From: Tetranychus cinnabarinus
Taxonomy: Eukaryota; Arthropoda; Arachnida; Trombidiformes; Tetranychidae
Direction: 5' to 3'
Assembly: GCA_022266195.1 (NCBI GenBank)
Contig: WHVY01000002.1
Span: forward strand, 15,081,001 to 15,145,000
DNA: 64,000 nt
Made by a program: the position numbers and the translations under genes. Below the pieces are notes generated by a model. The model did not search any database. It saw only the letters and a list, made by a program, of their open reading frames with translations, and was not told where the DNA came from. Positions 1-12,475 of the stretch are shown in pieces (position 1 is the stretch's first letter; each line of letters opens with the position of its first letter).

Positions 1-1250
1 CTTGAATGGGCTGAGGAACCATTCAGATCATTGGTGAAAACTGGATAATTGGCTTTTTTACAGAAACATCGAAAGAGGCATTTGTCGAAATGTGAACGAA
101 ATGATCCGGAAACAATGTATAGAGCAACTGGATTTAGACAAGAGTTGCCAAATGCAAGGATGAAACCAACGATTCTCAGGTAATGCCAGAAGGGTGTCAA
201 GTAGGTGAATAGGTTTGGATAAAAGTAAAATCCAATCATGAAAACATGATTAGGGAAGAAACAGAATGCAAAAAGTATGATGAAAGAGAGCACTGTTTTG
301 GCTACTTTGGTTCGAGCCTTGGTAAGTCGCAAGTGAGACTGGTTGGCACTATTAGAGAAACCAGAGGGACCAGTGCTGGAGAGGAGATAACGAGCCATGG
401 CGAGGTAGAAGATGCTGATGATGAAAAGAGGAAGAGCGTAAAGGATAATGAATTTGGTAAGAACTATAAATTTAGCATAATTGGTACCAAGAGAGGCTGG
501 AAACGGGTAGCAAACGTAAATGGTTTTATCTGGAGTAATCGATAATTGAAGGACAAATGAATTGTAAGCTCCAGGAAAGGCAAGTAGACATGAGACTAGC
601 CAAATGAAACCAGCTATTGCTAAAGTTAGCTCTTTGTGTCTGCTTGAGGTAAAACGTCGCAAGGGAAGGACAATGGCCATGTAACGGTCAGCAGAGAGAA
701 CAGTCAAACTGAATACAGTTACACCCATGGAGACATCACGAAAAAATTCAGATAACTTGCACAGAAAAGAACCGTAAGGCCAAGAATCAAAGCTGTAGAT
801 CGTTGACACAAAGGGTAGAGATCCCGTTATGATGAGAAGATCTCCAATTGAAAGGCTGATTATGTAGGTATTTGGAATGGTTCTCATTGTTTTATTTCGT
901 AAAAATACATAGACAATCGTTCCATTGCCAATGAGACCGACTACAAATAAAATTCCAAAAATCAAGGGAACAATATATGTTTCTGGGCGACTTTCGTAGG
1001 GAACATAAGAATCTTCATAGTCTTCCAAAGTGATTGATAGATTCGTTGAGTTTGTTGTTGGGTCGATGAATGGGTTGAAAGCAGATAGTGAAGGCAATGA
1101 TGATGGTGGAAGAGTTGAAAATGTGTAATCCCAAGATTGGATAGAGGGAACTTTTGATAAGTTTGAATTGAGTTCAAAAAAATTGATAGAATAATAACTC
1201 GATACAGGTGATACATCGTTTAAAATTTGTATAATTGTTTCGTTTGACAT
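1..1250 (-). CDS. CCHamide-type neuropeptide GPCR (C-terminal end outside window)
   Basis: Class A G-protein-coupled receptor of the plasma membrane, read without introns from an ATG at 1250 to the window edge (about 416 residues). The long N-terminus has several N-x-S/T glycosylation sites. TM1 starts near residue 92 and carries the GN of the family. TM2 has LSIGDLL, TM3 ends in the DRY-like ADRYMAIV, TM6 has FCFFPNH and TM7 has NSCLNPVALY. A cysteine-rich tail follows. The RPETYIVPLIFG start of TM1 and the CKLSEFFRDVS stretch are what I know from arthropod CCHamide (bombesin-receptor-like) receptors. Ligand assignment is family inference; class A GPCR is near certain. Confidence 0.85.
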   Translation of the reverse strand, partial: MSNETIIQILNDVSPVSSYYSINFFELNSNLSKVPSIQSWDYTFSTLPPSSLPSLSAFNPFIDPTTNSTNLSITLEDYEDSYVPYESRPETYIVPLIFGILFVVGLIGNGTIVYVFLRNKTMRTIPNTYIISLSIGDLLIITGSLPFVSTIYSFDSWPYGSFLCKLSEFFRDVSMGVTVFSLTVLSADRYMAIVLPLRRFTSSRHKELTLAIAGFIWLVSCLLAFPGAYNSFVLQLSITPDKTIYVCYPFPASLGTNYAKFIVLTKFIILYALPLFIISIFYLAMARYLLSSTGPSGFSNSANQSHLRLTKARTKVAKTVLSFIILFAFCFFPNHVFMIGFYFYPNLFTYLTPFWHYLRIVGFILAFGNSCLNPVALYIVSGSFRSHFDKCLFRCFCKKANYPVFTNDLNGSSAHS

Positions 1251-2484
1251 TTTTCTGTGTCTGTGACTTTCCAAAGAACTCAAGGAATATTGCGAGAAAT
1301 GCCAAATAATCTTAAGCAATCGTTATTTCTGGGTGAATTAACGTCCATAAATGTTGAAGTTAAAACCATCGCTTAAACATGAAAAATTATACGGAATGGA
1401 ACAGATAACTGATAACTTTTCATCTATCCAATGTTCAGTCTACACTTGTAGCTTTCAATTCCGTTCACACTCAGATGATGATCACAGTACAGGATAAGAT
1501 TGGGAACTGTAGACTATTGGTGATGACAACTGTTAATACTAGAATCATGTTCCATGGTTAATGTTCACTGAGCAATGGTAAAGGTTTACATTGCCAACCC
1601 CATATGATGGTATTAGTTTTTTGTTATGTGAACATGAGGAAATCAGGAATCGTAAAACTTTAGTCTGAGGCATTTTCTGCATAAGATCTTCTGGTTTCTG
1701 TAAAATATTTCCGATCTCGTGGATCATCCAGATCTTTGATTCCATTTGAAGGTTTAATGTTGATGAGGAAGTCTTGATTAATGATAAAATGTTTTTAAGA
1801 GTGTTCCTGTTTTTAACTTCAACAAAAGATTGATTATAGAAACTTTGTTGTTGATGAACAATCATTAATAGATAGCGTAAAATCAAATGTTGGAAATGAA
1901 GGAACTGATGAGTTAGTTGAATTATCTCTTATCATTAATTCAATAATTGAAAAGATGCGAAACAATATAATGAAACACGAAACAGTCAAATAAAAGTAAA
2001 CATTTATTTTTAATAGATTTCTCTCGCTTTTTTAGAATTTTTTTATAATTTTTTAAAATTTTCAACAATAGATGGCGTATAAATTTTGATTAAGATATGA
2101 AAAAAGTAACCGATAATTTTATTTTACGTCATAATTGGTCGTTAATTAATTAAACAAAGAAACATCTGTTTTTCCCGCTCTCTTTAAGCCTTTTTGGAAT
2201 CAGAGTTTCATTTCTCTTTCAAATCATGTCTTTTTGTTTTTTTAGTCATCATGTAAACTTTTTGTCTTATTTTAAAGCTGTGTCAATTGTACTAGTCATC
2301 ATTTTATGCACTCTTCATTTTCACCATTTTCATCAACAGTGACATAACAGTGATCATCTATTATTATTCTAATATTTTAAATTAGTGTCTTAAATTTAGT
2401 GATACTTGTTCTAAATCCAAACCTCTTCACCTTTAATTTCAATTTCTTTTTGTGTCGTGTCTTTAAATTGGGTCTTCAAAAATC
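1251..2484. other. Intergenic region, divergent upstream sequence
   Basis: AT-rich spacer between the divergently transcribed GPCR and the zinc-finger gene. The minus-strand frame at 1545-1886 has no recognisable domain and I do not support it. No RNA gene or repeat was recognised; promoters for both neighbours presumably lie here. Confidence 0.5.
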
Positions 2485-2946
2485 ATGGTTCCTTACAGAG
2501 ATCTGTTGAATAGATTTGATCAAGAGATAAAGCATATCAACATGCACATGAAAAGATTGGCGATAATTAGAAAAGATCTTTTTGATTTGATTGGCTCTTC
2601 TGATTCACGGAAAGTATCTCAAGAAACTTTGAAGATGAAAGGACTTACTCGAGTTTACAAATGTAATATAAAAGACTGTATGTTTCTCGTCCAGGATGAC
2701 GCTGATTTGAAAAGACATTTTTCAAAGTCCCATGTAAACGAGGAAATTCCAAGTATTGACGTCCTTGATTCCCATGTTATAGCTACTCAAGTGGCGAACG
2801 CTTTGGTGAAATGGTTTGCTCGACAGAAAGAGGTTCGATCACAAACTGACAAGACTTGTGAGAAGGAAGAAGAACCACTGCCTGACAAGACTGAACCAGC
2901 CAAAGGAAAATCTAAAGACTCGGAAGACGATGAGATGACCGAATAG
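2485..2946 (+). CDS. Small single C2H2 zinc-finger protein (153 aa)
   Basis: Intronless reading frame of 153 codons. The N-terminal 45 residues look helical. Residues 59-81 form one C2H2 finger (C-x4-C, then H-x4-H, in YKCNIKDCMF...HFSKSH), spaced like the degenerate fingers of arthropod nuclear proteins. The C-terminal third is acidic and lysine-rich and probably disordered. No family name can be given. Mixed codon use and a clean ATG after a T-rich leader make it plausible as a real gene. A nucleic-acid-binding role is inferred from the finger alone. Confidence 0.55.
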   Translation: MVPYRDLLNRFDQEIKHINMHMKRLAIIRKDLFDLIGSSDSRKVSQETLKMKGLTRVYKCNIKDCMFLVQDDADLKRHFSKSHVNEEIPSIDVLDSHVIATQVANALVKWFARQKEVRSQTDKTCEKEEEPLPDKTEPAKGKSKDSEDDEMTE

Positions 2947-4438
2947 TCGCTGTATATCAGCTTCAATCATTAGACCATTCGTTTTTTATCTCTAAAATGA
3001 GTTACATAAGTCAAGTCCTAGATAAGTTAAAACCAAGTCCAATCTTTATAAATGTATAAAGAATACTATCACTTAATATTAATCTTGAAACTTTTTTGTA
3101 TATTTCTATGGTAAGAATCAAGCCGTATTTTAATTTTCTTACTAGATTTGATATCAGCTTTCAAATGTTCTCATCTATGAAGATTTTCATTGAAATCAAA
3201 ATGAATTTCAACAAAACGGTAAATTTTTTTGTCCAATGTAAATCTTACATAAACTGTCAATATGAATAAATGACAATCCATAATTTCCTTCATCATTAAT
3301 GTTGACTTCACAGCCTTTCCATTTTTATCGGTATCTTGATATGATAAAAAAGGAAAAAATCTGAAAAAATGATTAATTATACTGATACTTTTTACTATGA
3401 TACAATTTACTAGGCCAAAATCAATATAATATTTTATATTTAAGTTATTATTAGCAAAAAACAAGAGATGACAGAAAATTAGAATAAACCTCTGTAAATA
3501 ACTGTTCACTCGAGCTTAGAGCTATTGATATTATACCTCCAGATTTTAGCTATATGTCTAATTAGACTTATAAGTTTAATATGTAAATAAAAAGTTGTAA
3601 ATTAGCAATGCGATCTAGACTTTGAAATTAGACCTGAAACTAAAGTCTAATTGAATTTAGACTTTTGTCTAGACTCTAGGCTTTAACTTTTATGATACAC
3701 GCATAGCTCATTGATTTTTTTCAAGTTCATCTTGTTTATTACTATCTTTCATTTCATGTCATTTTTAGTTGAAATGACTATTCATGAAAGGATCATTATG
3801 TGGAGTCTATCGGGCGATTCCAGAAAATGGAACCACAAGTTATTTGATTCCATTGAATCTCAGTCGAAATTTTTGCACTTCAATTGCAAGACTTTAAATG
3901 TTAGACTTTTAGCCGTAGTCTAAAAAGTTAAAAGTTTAAAATTTTTCGTTGGCATCCAAGTCTAAGCTAATCTAAATAAAATTTTAAATTTTAGACGTCT
4001 AATCTAATGTCTATCTCTTTAAGCCTGAAATCTAGACTTTTAGAAGCTGAGTCCAGCTATACTTTGTATAAAATAAAAAAAATGACCGATGTTTTATTGT
4101 AAAATCATTTTTCTTTGTAGCCTTATCGACAATATTAGATGATTGATTAGCAGGGTAAAATCTTTCTCTCCACCTTCAAGCTCTGCCTCAGAATAGATTC
4201 AATAACAATAATTTTGAATAATGAAATAAATTTTAAACCTTTCCCTCATTGTGCATGCATAATGAAGCAGAATATGATCTCGCCCTATGACATAATTTGT
4301 GTTATTAATATTTCATTCCAAAGACAAGCAAACAGTTACTCCGATGACCAGTTTCACTTTGATTTCAACAAGATATAATTGGATTGTTTCATCTCTGTTT
4401 TGGTCAAACTTGGATAAACGGATTCTGCAGTTAACCAA
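2947..4438. other. Intergenic region
   Basis: AT-rich DNA between the zinc-finger gene and the chemoreceptor gene. The short frames here (3171-3509, 3711-3923) are compositional. The stretch 3550-4050 is described separately. Confidence 0.5.
3550..4050. repeat. Degenerate cluster of TCTAGACTT/AGTCTAA words
   Basis: About 500 bp in which words such as tctagactt, agtctaa and ttagactt recur many times on both strands without a fixed period. It looks like a decayed simple repeat; no coding or element structure is visible. Confidence 0.4.
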
Positions 4439-5578
4439 ATGGCTTACCGTGGACAGGATAGGAATGATTTCGGAATCTCTGAGAATCGCTCTTTTTTGCT
4501 CAATGGTTACATTATTGGCGAACAAAGAATCAAAAAATTGTATTTGAAATGGATCCTGGCAACTACTATAGTCCTGCTTATGCCGATTGGACAATTTTAT
4601 CGTTGCTTCCTTACTTTCTACTATCCTGAATATGGCTCGATCTCAAGTAATGTCAACTATATCTCCATGCTGTTAAATTTAACCATAACATTGACACAAG
4701 CTGTCATCATTTTAAGATTGAATTGGGATTATTTCTGGTCTTATATTGATTCACTGGAACTGTTAAACATACCAAGTTATGATAAACTGAGAAAGCAAAT
4801 TCAACGGAAAAGATTCATCAAAATATTTATATTTGCGTCAATTTTACTAATTCATATGGCTCCTGAATTTATATACACACCGTGGCATTATAATCGATTT
4901 ACAATAATCTTTCATTTAGCGCATTATGTTGGTCATTTTTTCATTTTCATCATTTTAATTGACATCTGTATTTGTTTACAAGTAGCATTTGAATCTGTTA
5001 ACAAGCAAATTGTTTCATGTTGCTACAATAACAAGCAAAGACTTCTATTAAAGCATTTGCTGTATTACCGTCAATGCTGGTTTCATGCTTTAGAAGCAAC
5101 TCAATCTGCCGAGAAATTTTTACGCCATTATGTTACCTTTTTTTACGTTCGCTTTGCAGTTCATACTATTTTGAATCAAATTCACCTCTTTCACCACCTT
5201 AAATCATCACAGTTTTCTGATATATCTTACTTCTTAATCATCACAGTCACCAATGCCATACTAGTTTGGTACATAACTGCAAATATGATTGCTGTTAATA
5301 CTTTCTCGCAAAATTCCCTGGAAGAGTTGTATGAGCTGACATTTAAGACAGATTCAATCATTTTGGAGCAACAGGTAAAATTCAAGATTAAAACGATATA
5401 AGCATGAATAATGATTGAATATTTTTGTTTCTTTTAGATTTACATGTTTCTTGATCAGATATCAAAAACCGATGCTGGATTTACTTTTGGTAATCTTTTC
5501 CTAATCGCTCCCAATTTCATAACATCCTTCTTTACACTAACATTGACTATTACCATTGCCTTTTTAAGCTACCTCTAA
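4439..5578 (+). CDS. Gustatory-receptor-like seven-helix chemoreceptor (2 exons)
   Basis: Exon 1 is 4439-5374 and exon 2 is 5438-5578, with a 63-bp GT-AG intron in phase 0, giving 358 residues. Hydrophobic segments recur along the chain (about residues 37-60, 80-98, 130-150, 158-180, 235-255, 265-290 and the C-terminus). The last exon, holding the final helix after a phase-0 intron, is the layout typical of arthropod gustatory receptors. The C-terminal stretch (AGFTFGNLFLIAPNF, then a run of T, L and F) replaces the usual TYxxxLxQF, so the assignment rests on topology and gene structure. The product would be a plasma-membrane ligand-gated channel of contact chemosensation. An upstream start cannot be excluded. 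Confidence 0.7.
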
Positions 5579-8524
5579 TAATATTCAATGTAAACATTTG
5601 TCACTCACAAAGATGAAACCTCAAATATTGAATAAGATGTATCATTACATAGCACTGAATTTGTCTGAATTGCACCTTATAAGTTTAATCAATCCTTCAT
5701 TTACACTTTTCCACTTTACACTAATATTCAAATTCTGTTGTCTTTAGTCCATCTTATTTGCATTTTAATCCGAGCACATGATTAACTGATTTGATCATTC
5801 ACTAGGCAAAGAGTAGTAATTAAAAGTTTAATTTTCAATCATTTGGAAAATCTGCCCTTTAAATAAAGCGCTCTCTGTTGGCTTGTACAAGAAAATAATC
5901 ATAAAATGTGTCTATAATTCGTTAGATGGCTGCACTTGAAAGCTTTGAAATATTCGCGAAAAAGGCGCTTTTCAAGCTGTTTTAAACCATTAGCTAGGAA
6001 TTAATCAAATCTCGTGTTTTTAAACTACTAAAGAATTAATTCTCGGACATCAATCAATCAATCAGTTTTCATAATTTCACCAATTCGCATTGATCATCTA
6101 GAAAACTGTTACACTAAAATCGTGAAATCTGTGACGGTAAAGTAGACAAAACAGTTATCAAACTGTCCTGTTTTTGATTTATCGATACACCCATATTGTT
6201 AGACAACAGTTTAGCGAACCGTGATAATTGAACTCGTGGCAGATTAGACTCGTGATTAAAATGGTTACTAAACATTAACAAATCCGTTTAAACGAGAAAT
6301 GGGTGAGAAAAATAAGCCTTAGCTGTGAAAGAACTGTGATTAACCTGTTACTAACTGAATTGGTATTAATCTTGGGATTACATGTGCTTTCCTAGGAATC
6401 CTTTGATTTTTGTGCCTTTAAAGTTTAGACTAGATCACGACTTCTAAGAAGCAGCTCGATATGAAATTAAGCCAATTCTCAAGAATAAAATTAATTGTAA
6501 TCTAATTGCTCAGCCCATAATTTCGCTATTTTCAGTCCTTTCTCACCAGAATAATTTGATCCAAAAAATATCCTTTTTTTCTGATTACTCAGCTATGAGT
6601 GTATAATGGGCAACATAGATGATAATTTTGGGTTACCATTAATTTGGTTCCAATTAAATGACATCTGATTCCTGTGAATGAAACACGATGACAATTGATT
6701 GCAAATGATGATAATTGACTTCATTTATTCACAAGGATCTACCATATTTGTAAATATTATCAATACATTTGTTTTTAAATTCATGGTTTTCATTACATCA
6801 TGAAATGCAGCCAATTTAGCAGGAATATGAGAAAAAGCAGCTGATCGATATTCACATAGGAATCATTTATTGATTTATCAAATTGTCCTCCTGATTTCCC
6901 CCATTAGTGATCTCATTGATTTTATATTTGTGCAACGTTTTAATTTAAAAGGTAAATTACTGTAACACAAAGATATTACTCTCAATCACATCAGTCGTTT
7001 ACAGAAAATTATAAACGTGAATTGACAAATGTTGGCAAATAAATCATTTTATTGAGATTTGATATAATTGATCGTTTATTGGGTCTTTTTTCATTCCTTT
7101 GTTATTGTTGAGTTTATGTTGACGAAACAAAAAGTGAAACAATCTGATTGCTGGAAAGATATTGAAATTCAATATTTTCCACAGGGAAACAGTTTTTAAA
7201 ATCAAAATGGTTGTTTATTTTTGTTTTTCATCACAAAGCATACAATAGCAAAAAAACATTTATTAAATTACCAGTGATTTGACAAAAAAAACCTGAAATT
7301 GCAAACAAACATTTTACATGTAAATTGTTACTTGAACAATATATGGTGTCCATTGAATGATTATTATAATCAAATATGTAGGTAGCTTGGCTGCTTTCAA
7401 AACTTTCATCCAACAATTACAGATTATTTAGATTATATAAAGGTTACAGATTGTTATCCAAGAAAAAGGATAAAAGATTATTTAGTTTAATGACTAGCTT
7501 ATTATTAATCTGCAATGATTTTCTTGATTTTCGAGTTTACTTTGAATCAAGATGATTATTGTTGATTGTTGATGTTCAAATTGATTTGTTGCATTGCTTG
7601 TTACCCCATCAATTGATTTGAACGTTTTAGTAATTTGCAGCTAGGAAGTCGATTATTCAGCTTAATATAAATGAGATTCATTTTTATCAGCTTACAATTT
7701 TGTTTCTTTTGATACAATCTAATATTAATACGTTGAATTGGATTAACGAGGTTGGAAAGAAAGTTACTAGAATCAGTTTATTATTTTTTAAAGATGAAAT
7801 ATAATAATAATATAATTATATAATTATTATTATACTATCAAACTACTGATCAGGGATAAAATTTATCAGAAGTACTTGGAAACAGAAAGAGAGAGAAAAA
7901 AAGTCGAATTGAATTTAATGACTTTGCCATTCATGACTACGCATGGTGAATGTTTGGGTTGCTGTGATCTTCTCGCTTCTCCTCATTTTCATTCAATCTA
8001 AAGTTCCTTAATTTCTATCTTTCTCTGAGAAAAAAGACGAAAGAATTATTCAGATGAAGCAATAAAAAAAGGAAGGTGAAAGTCAAATAAACAAAATTCT
8101 GTCTATCAAAAAAGAAAGATATGGAGTGAAAGAGACATTCATATGTGATTAGCAATATGTAATATAAGCTATCAAGGCTGAGATTTACCATTGTCTAGCT
8201 TTCCTATTGTGTGTATATGTTTGTTATGTATTCTCTCTGAATAGAAAATTGTGGTCACAGAGGAAACAATCAATAGATACAGGGAGTGAAAGAATGCATA
8301 ATAAACAGAAAAATGAAGGGTAGAGAGAGAAGAGAAAAAGATCAAGAAATAAAGAGTGGAAAGAAACATGAAAGAAGGTGAGAAGAGAAAACAGTACAAT
8401 TGGAAAAATGACTCAAAATTTGGCGAAATGATAAGACTAAGGCAAAGAAAAAGGCAGAAGGGCAAGAAGAGCAGGAAAGGTACGAAATGAGAAATAAGAA
8501 TGATTAGAGTTGAGGATGATTAGT
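5579..8524. other. Intergenic region, no gene seen
   Basis: Nearly 3 kb of AT-rich DNA between convergently oriented genes. I see no open frame with protein-like composition, no tRNA and no element ends. A short AT-only near-palindrome (taat repeats) lies at about 7798-7837. The purine-rich part at 7900-8460 is probably partly the 3' UTR of the PIP4K gene. Confidence 0.5.
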
Positions 8525-10324
8525 CTATACAATGGATTTACAAATAAAATCACAAAGACGTTTTCCGTATTGATCAGGATGAACGGTTGAAATTTCTGCG
8601 GAGGTCCCATGTTTGACACTCTTTGCAGCTTGTGCAGTCCTTTTCCTCAAACCATATTGAGTCAGAATATCAACAAGACCCATGAAATATATTTCCTTTT
8701 TACCACTTTCTGTTAAAGTAATAGAAAAAAATGTATGAGTATTTTCCTATAATCTCACGAAAAAGCATAAATACAAATGTTTTTTTTATAAATAAATGAT
8801 ATATTCAACACAATGTGTGAAGAGTAAATGTCAGGGTAATAATGGTTGATTTTTTGTTAGCTCTTATTTACTCTTCTTTTATATTATTGTTGAAAAGAAA
8901 AGGGGGAAAGAATGCATTATTTATTCAGCATTCAATCAGAAAACTAACCTGGATTACTTTCAATAGCATAAATATCTCGTTTAGGATCGATTGGACCTTT
9001 GTTGGAAAGTTCATTTTCACTTGCATTGGAGCTTTTGTGTTGAAGTCTGGGTGAATCTGGGGGTGTTGGTACCATAGGTAAATCTCCTGTACCAGAAGCA
9101 GAGGGAGAACCAGGTATGGGTGGGAGAGAACCTTGATTACCTCCACTTGATTCACCGTCATCTTCTTCACTACATGCATTTCCAGATGCTGCATATTCGA
9201 CCAGTTCTTGCTCATATTTGTCACAATCGTGGATACCAAGACACAAAGAGTAGTCCATCAAATTCATACCAGAGAGAAATTTTGTATCAGCTTCTAACAT
9301 TGTAAGGAAATTTTGTTTCGCTTGAGATGGTAATTGCAAAGTGATAGCATCTTTAACGAAGTCATTATCTTTCAATGTTGGCAATGGCTTTTCCCTTTCC
9401 TTTTCACTTGCTTCCCGATCAACAGTTGAGCCTTTTAAGTCGTACTTTTTGTGTATAGGTATTGGCGCTGAGAGTATGTTTCTAATCACAACAACATACG
9501 TTTCCGTTGCTTCAACTGTTATCCTGTACATCCCTAGATATTGGGGCAATAAAGTTTTGCCATGTCTTTCAACAACATATGGATGGTATGATTTGAGAAA
9601 TGAGTGCATTTGCTCAACTTCCTCCGAAGTAAGGGTTTTAAGAAGAAGAAAGTTATCATATGATCCATAGAATCGAGCCCCAGAACGACCAGAAGATTCA
9701 CCAAACGCTTCAGGTTGACATTTAGTAAGACTTCTAAGATATTCCGTGTCACTTATACAGAACCTAAAGAGATGAATAATAGAGCAAGAGAAAGCGTTAT
9801 CAAGAGAGAATAGTTGAACTACTATATTATTGTTGAAAATTATTTTTCTTCCCGCATCTCTTATCCTTTCAAGACTCATAACAAAAAGTTAATCAAGAAA
9901 GGAGTAGATATCACAGTTAAGTGTTGATAAAAATTGAACAATAAAAAACTAGAAAGATTTGTCTGGCACCACAATCAGATAAGAATATGTTTTAACACTG
10001 GCTTTTTAAAATATTTGAAGAAGATAGAACAAACCTTTCTCTTAGATTTCTGAATACTAAGGGACAATATTCTTTGAATTTAAAATGAGACGGCATATTC
10101 TCTTTATTGAAAAGATGATTATCAACTCGTATTTTGGTGTATGCCTTGAAGTCATCGGGCATCAACATGACAGGTATATTAACATGTGTTAACTCATTGA
10201 TAGTATGGTTAATTCCCCACATAAAAACGGAGAGAAGAGGTTCAGAGGCTCTGAACACTTTGGCTTTCTGATGTTTAACTTTAAGATGTTTCTTTTTCAA
10301 TTTGGAGCTTCCCTTGTAAGACAT
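8525..10324 (-). CDS. PIP4K: Phosphatidylinositol 5-phosphate 4-kinase (3 exons)
   Basis: Exons 10324-10035, 9763-8949 and 8709-8525 join through GT-AG introns to 429 residues, close to the usual 400-420. The enzyme phosphorylates PtdIns5P at position 4 in cytosol, endomembranes and nucleus. Family landmarks in order: FRASEPLLSVFMWGINH and PVMLMPDDFKAY near the N-terminus, FKEYCPLVFRNLRERF at the first junction, SGARFYGSYDNFLLLKTL (ATP-binding lysine), KYDLKGSTVDREAS, NLMDYSLCLGIHD, then a Gly/Ser/Pro-rich insert, DIYAIES, and a C-terminus with EISTVHPDQYGKRLCDFI. The Ala/Pro-containing segment around PIPIHKKYD corresponds to the substrate-recognising region. All splice phases are consistent. 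Confidence 0.95.
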
Positions 10325-12475
10325 GGTAAAAGATGATAGATGAGGGCTTATTTTCAACAAGAAAAGGAAGAACAAAACAAGATGATGATCAATGTACTTC
10401 TAGTAAGTGTAATTTATAATGATTTTTTAAAACCAACGGTTACTGACAATAACCACTAAATAAGGTTAACAAAGAGAGCAAAAAAACACAATAGAAAACA
10501 CGAATAAGTGACAATCGATCAGATGAGAATTGATCAATTTAATGGTAAAACCTATGAGAAAAGGAATAGATAAATAAACCCAAAAAAATAATGAAATTAA
10601 ACAGTGAAAAGTAAACGCCATCTTACGAAACAAAAGAACACTATCAAAGTGGAAGCAATTTGATCGTCAAAATCCATCAACTATTAATTGCTAATGAATA
10701 AAGAAATGACTTGATGACAAAAAAATCTGCTTGATAATTGGGCGATCACCAGATGATGATCACAATTTATTCAAACTGGGGGGTTACTTTTTTCACTGGA
10801 ATTAAACCAATCGCTCGTAATGATCTCATTTAATCTCAACTATAATATCAACAATCAAAATTAAATTAAAATCATTCCATGATAAAGTCTATTGAAACAG
10901 CAATCAGAAATGAAACCGGAAAGTTTTTTACCAGATTGAAATAATTCCCAGATTGAAACAATTACGAGAAACAACAAGAAAATAGAAAAAGAATGGAAAA
11001 TTGAAATGAAGTTGATAGGGAAAATTAGTCGACAAGTTAATGAACTTTGACGATTGGAATATTTTAAGGTTCAAATTTGATTAAACATTTCTGATCGTTT
11101 TATTTCAATTTTTAATCAACTTTACAATTTACAATTTGTATTGGATTTTACATTTAACGTTTGATCTGATAGATGGCTCTGTATCTAGGAAAAAAACATA
11201 TGGATATATTTTGCTTTGAAAATATCTTGCCTTTTCTAGCTCAATGGGTAAAGGTGTGATCATATGATTTAGAGGTTCTGAGTTCAAATAACTTGTCAAA
11301 AGATTACAATTGTTTAGTTGATATCCTGCAATTTGATTGAAATTAACTTCCTATGATGTCTATATTTAGATAAGCATATGTCTGATAATCAATGAGGACA
11401 AACGGATTCTGAGGAAGTTGATACTTTTGGTGAATAAAAGGGAAAAGCTTTTCATTGTTTATTTATTTCTCGACACCTTTTGTGACTATTAGCCTAAAAA
11501 ATGGCAAATCTGGTCTTGGAAAGTAAAGGTAGCAAGAAATGGATGAGTTTTCAGCTCAAATTGAAAGAAAATGGTTCAACTCTTTGAATCTATGGTCCAT
11601 GAGTCTTCCAATCATCTAATCTGCACAATCTTTAGCAAAATGTCGATTTTAAGTCCAACACAGAAAAGTAAGTTAACTTCTTTGTCTTTGAAATCATGAA
11701 AACCATTTTCATTCAACATTTGCTCGAAACATGGGGTCGATCTATGAAATTAATTAACATGAAATTAGTCTGATGATTACTCAAAGTCTTCAAATTTAAT
11801 AATTTCCCCTGTAAATTATTACTAAAACAGTAAATGTTTCTAAAAATAGTAAATTTACATCTTGAATTGGTGTCGTAAATTCAAACCAATTAGTGTTTAT
11901 TACTCGATTGTTGATTTTGGTTCTAGACTCAAGTCATTTTCTGGATGCCTGGTAAGATGAAACAGTTGAACAATGAGCAAACCCAAAATGGGTTGTAATG
12001 AATCTTGAACAGTGGCTTCAAGATTGGTGGACATCAAATCGTACAGAATCAAAAGAGTAAACAAAATTTAGTCTTTTATGGCGTTTTTTACCATTTTTTA
12101 CCATTTTAAATTTTATAATTCAGCATTATTGAAATGTTTATTACATTTGAATGGAATTTTTCCATCCATCAATCATTATCGATCAAATATTCAAGATCTT
12201 ACATAGATTTTTACAACAATAGCGAGAAAATGTCAACTTTGATAAACCTTTAGCGATATTGCTTAGCAACTAAAGTATAAATCAAGATAAATGGCCAAAG
12301 ATGTGACTCGTGATAAAATTAAGGATAAATACGAATCCAGTTTATAGCATTATAATATAATTAATTGAGCTAAAAGAAGATATTAATCGAAAAGTTATTT
12401 TTGTTGAAAGTGTAATTTTTGGCTCCTTATGTTTGATCAACTAACCTCAACATTTACTGACCATCTTCAACCATC
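10325..12475. other. Intergenic region between divergent genes
   Basis: AT-rich spacer between the PIP4K start and the transporter start. There is no supported coding frame. A degenerate tRNA-like stretch (A-box-like at 11237, B-box-like at 11274) does not fold as a tRNA. Promoters of both genes must lie here. Confidence 0.5.

Noticed and set aside
246..545. 99-codon plus-strand frame
   Set aside because: Antisense shadow of the GPCR coding region.
962..1216. 84-codon minus-strand frame
   Set aside because: Alternative phase of the GPCR N-terminal exon; the GPCR frame explains the DNA better.
1545..1886. 113-codon minus-strand frame in the intergenic region
   Set aside because: No domain, no homologous pattern, composition like neighbouring noncoding DNA.
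7798..7837. AT-only near-palindrome
   Set aside because: Expected in such A/T-rich DNA; no feature nearby needs it.
8172..8619. Two minus-strand frames after the PIP4K stop
   Set aside because: One is an alternative phase of the last PIP4K exon and the other lies in the probable 3' UTR with a simple Phe/Leu/Ser composition.
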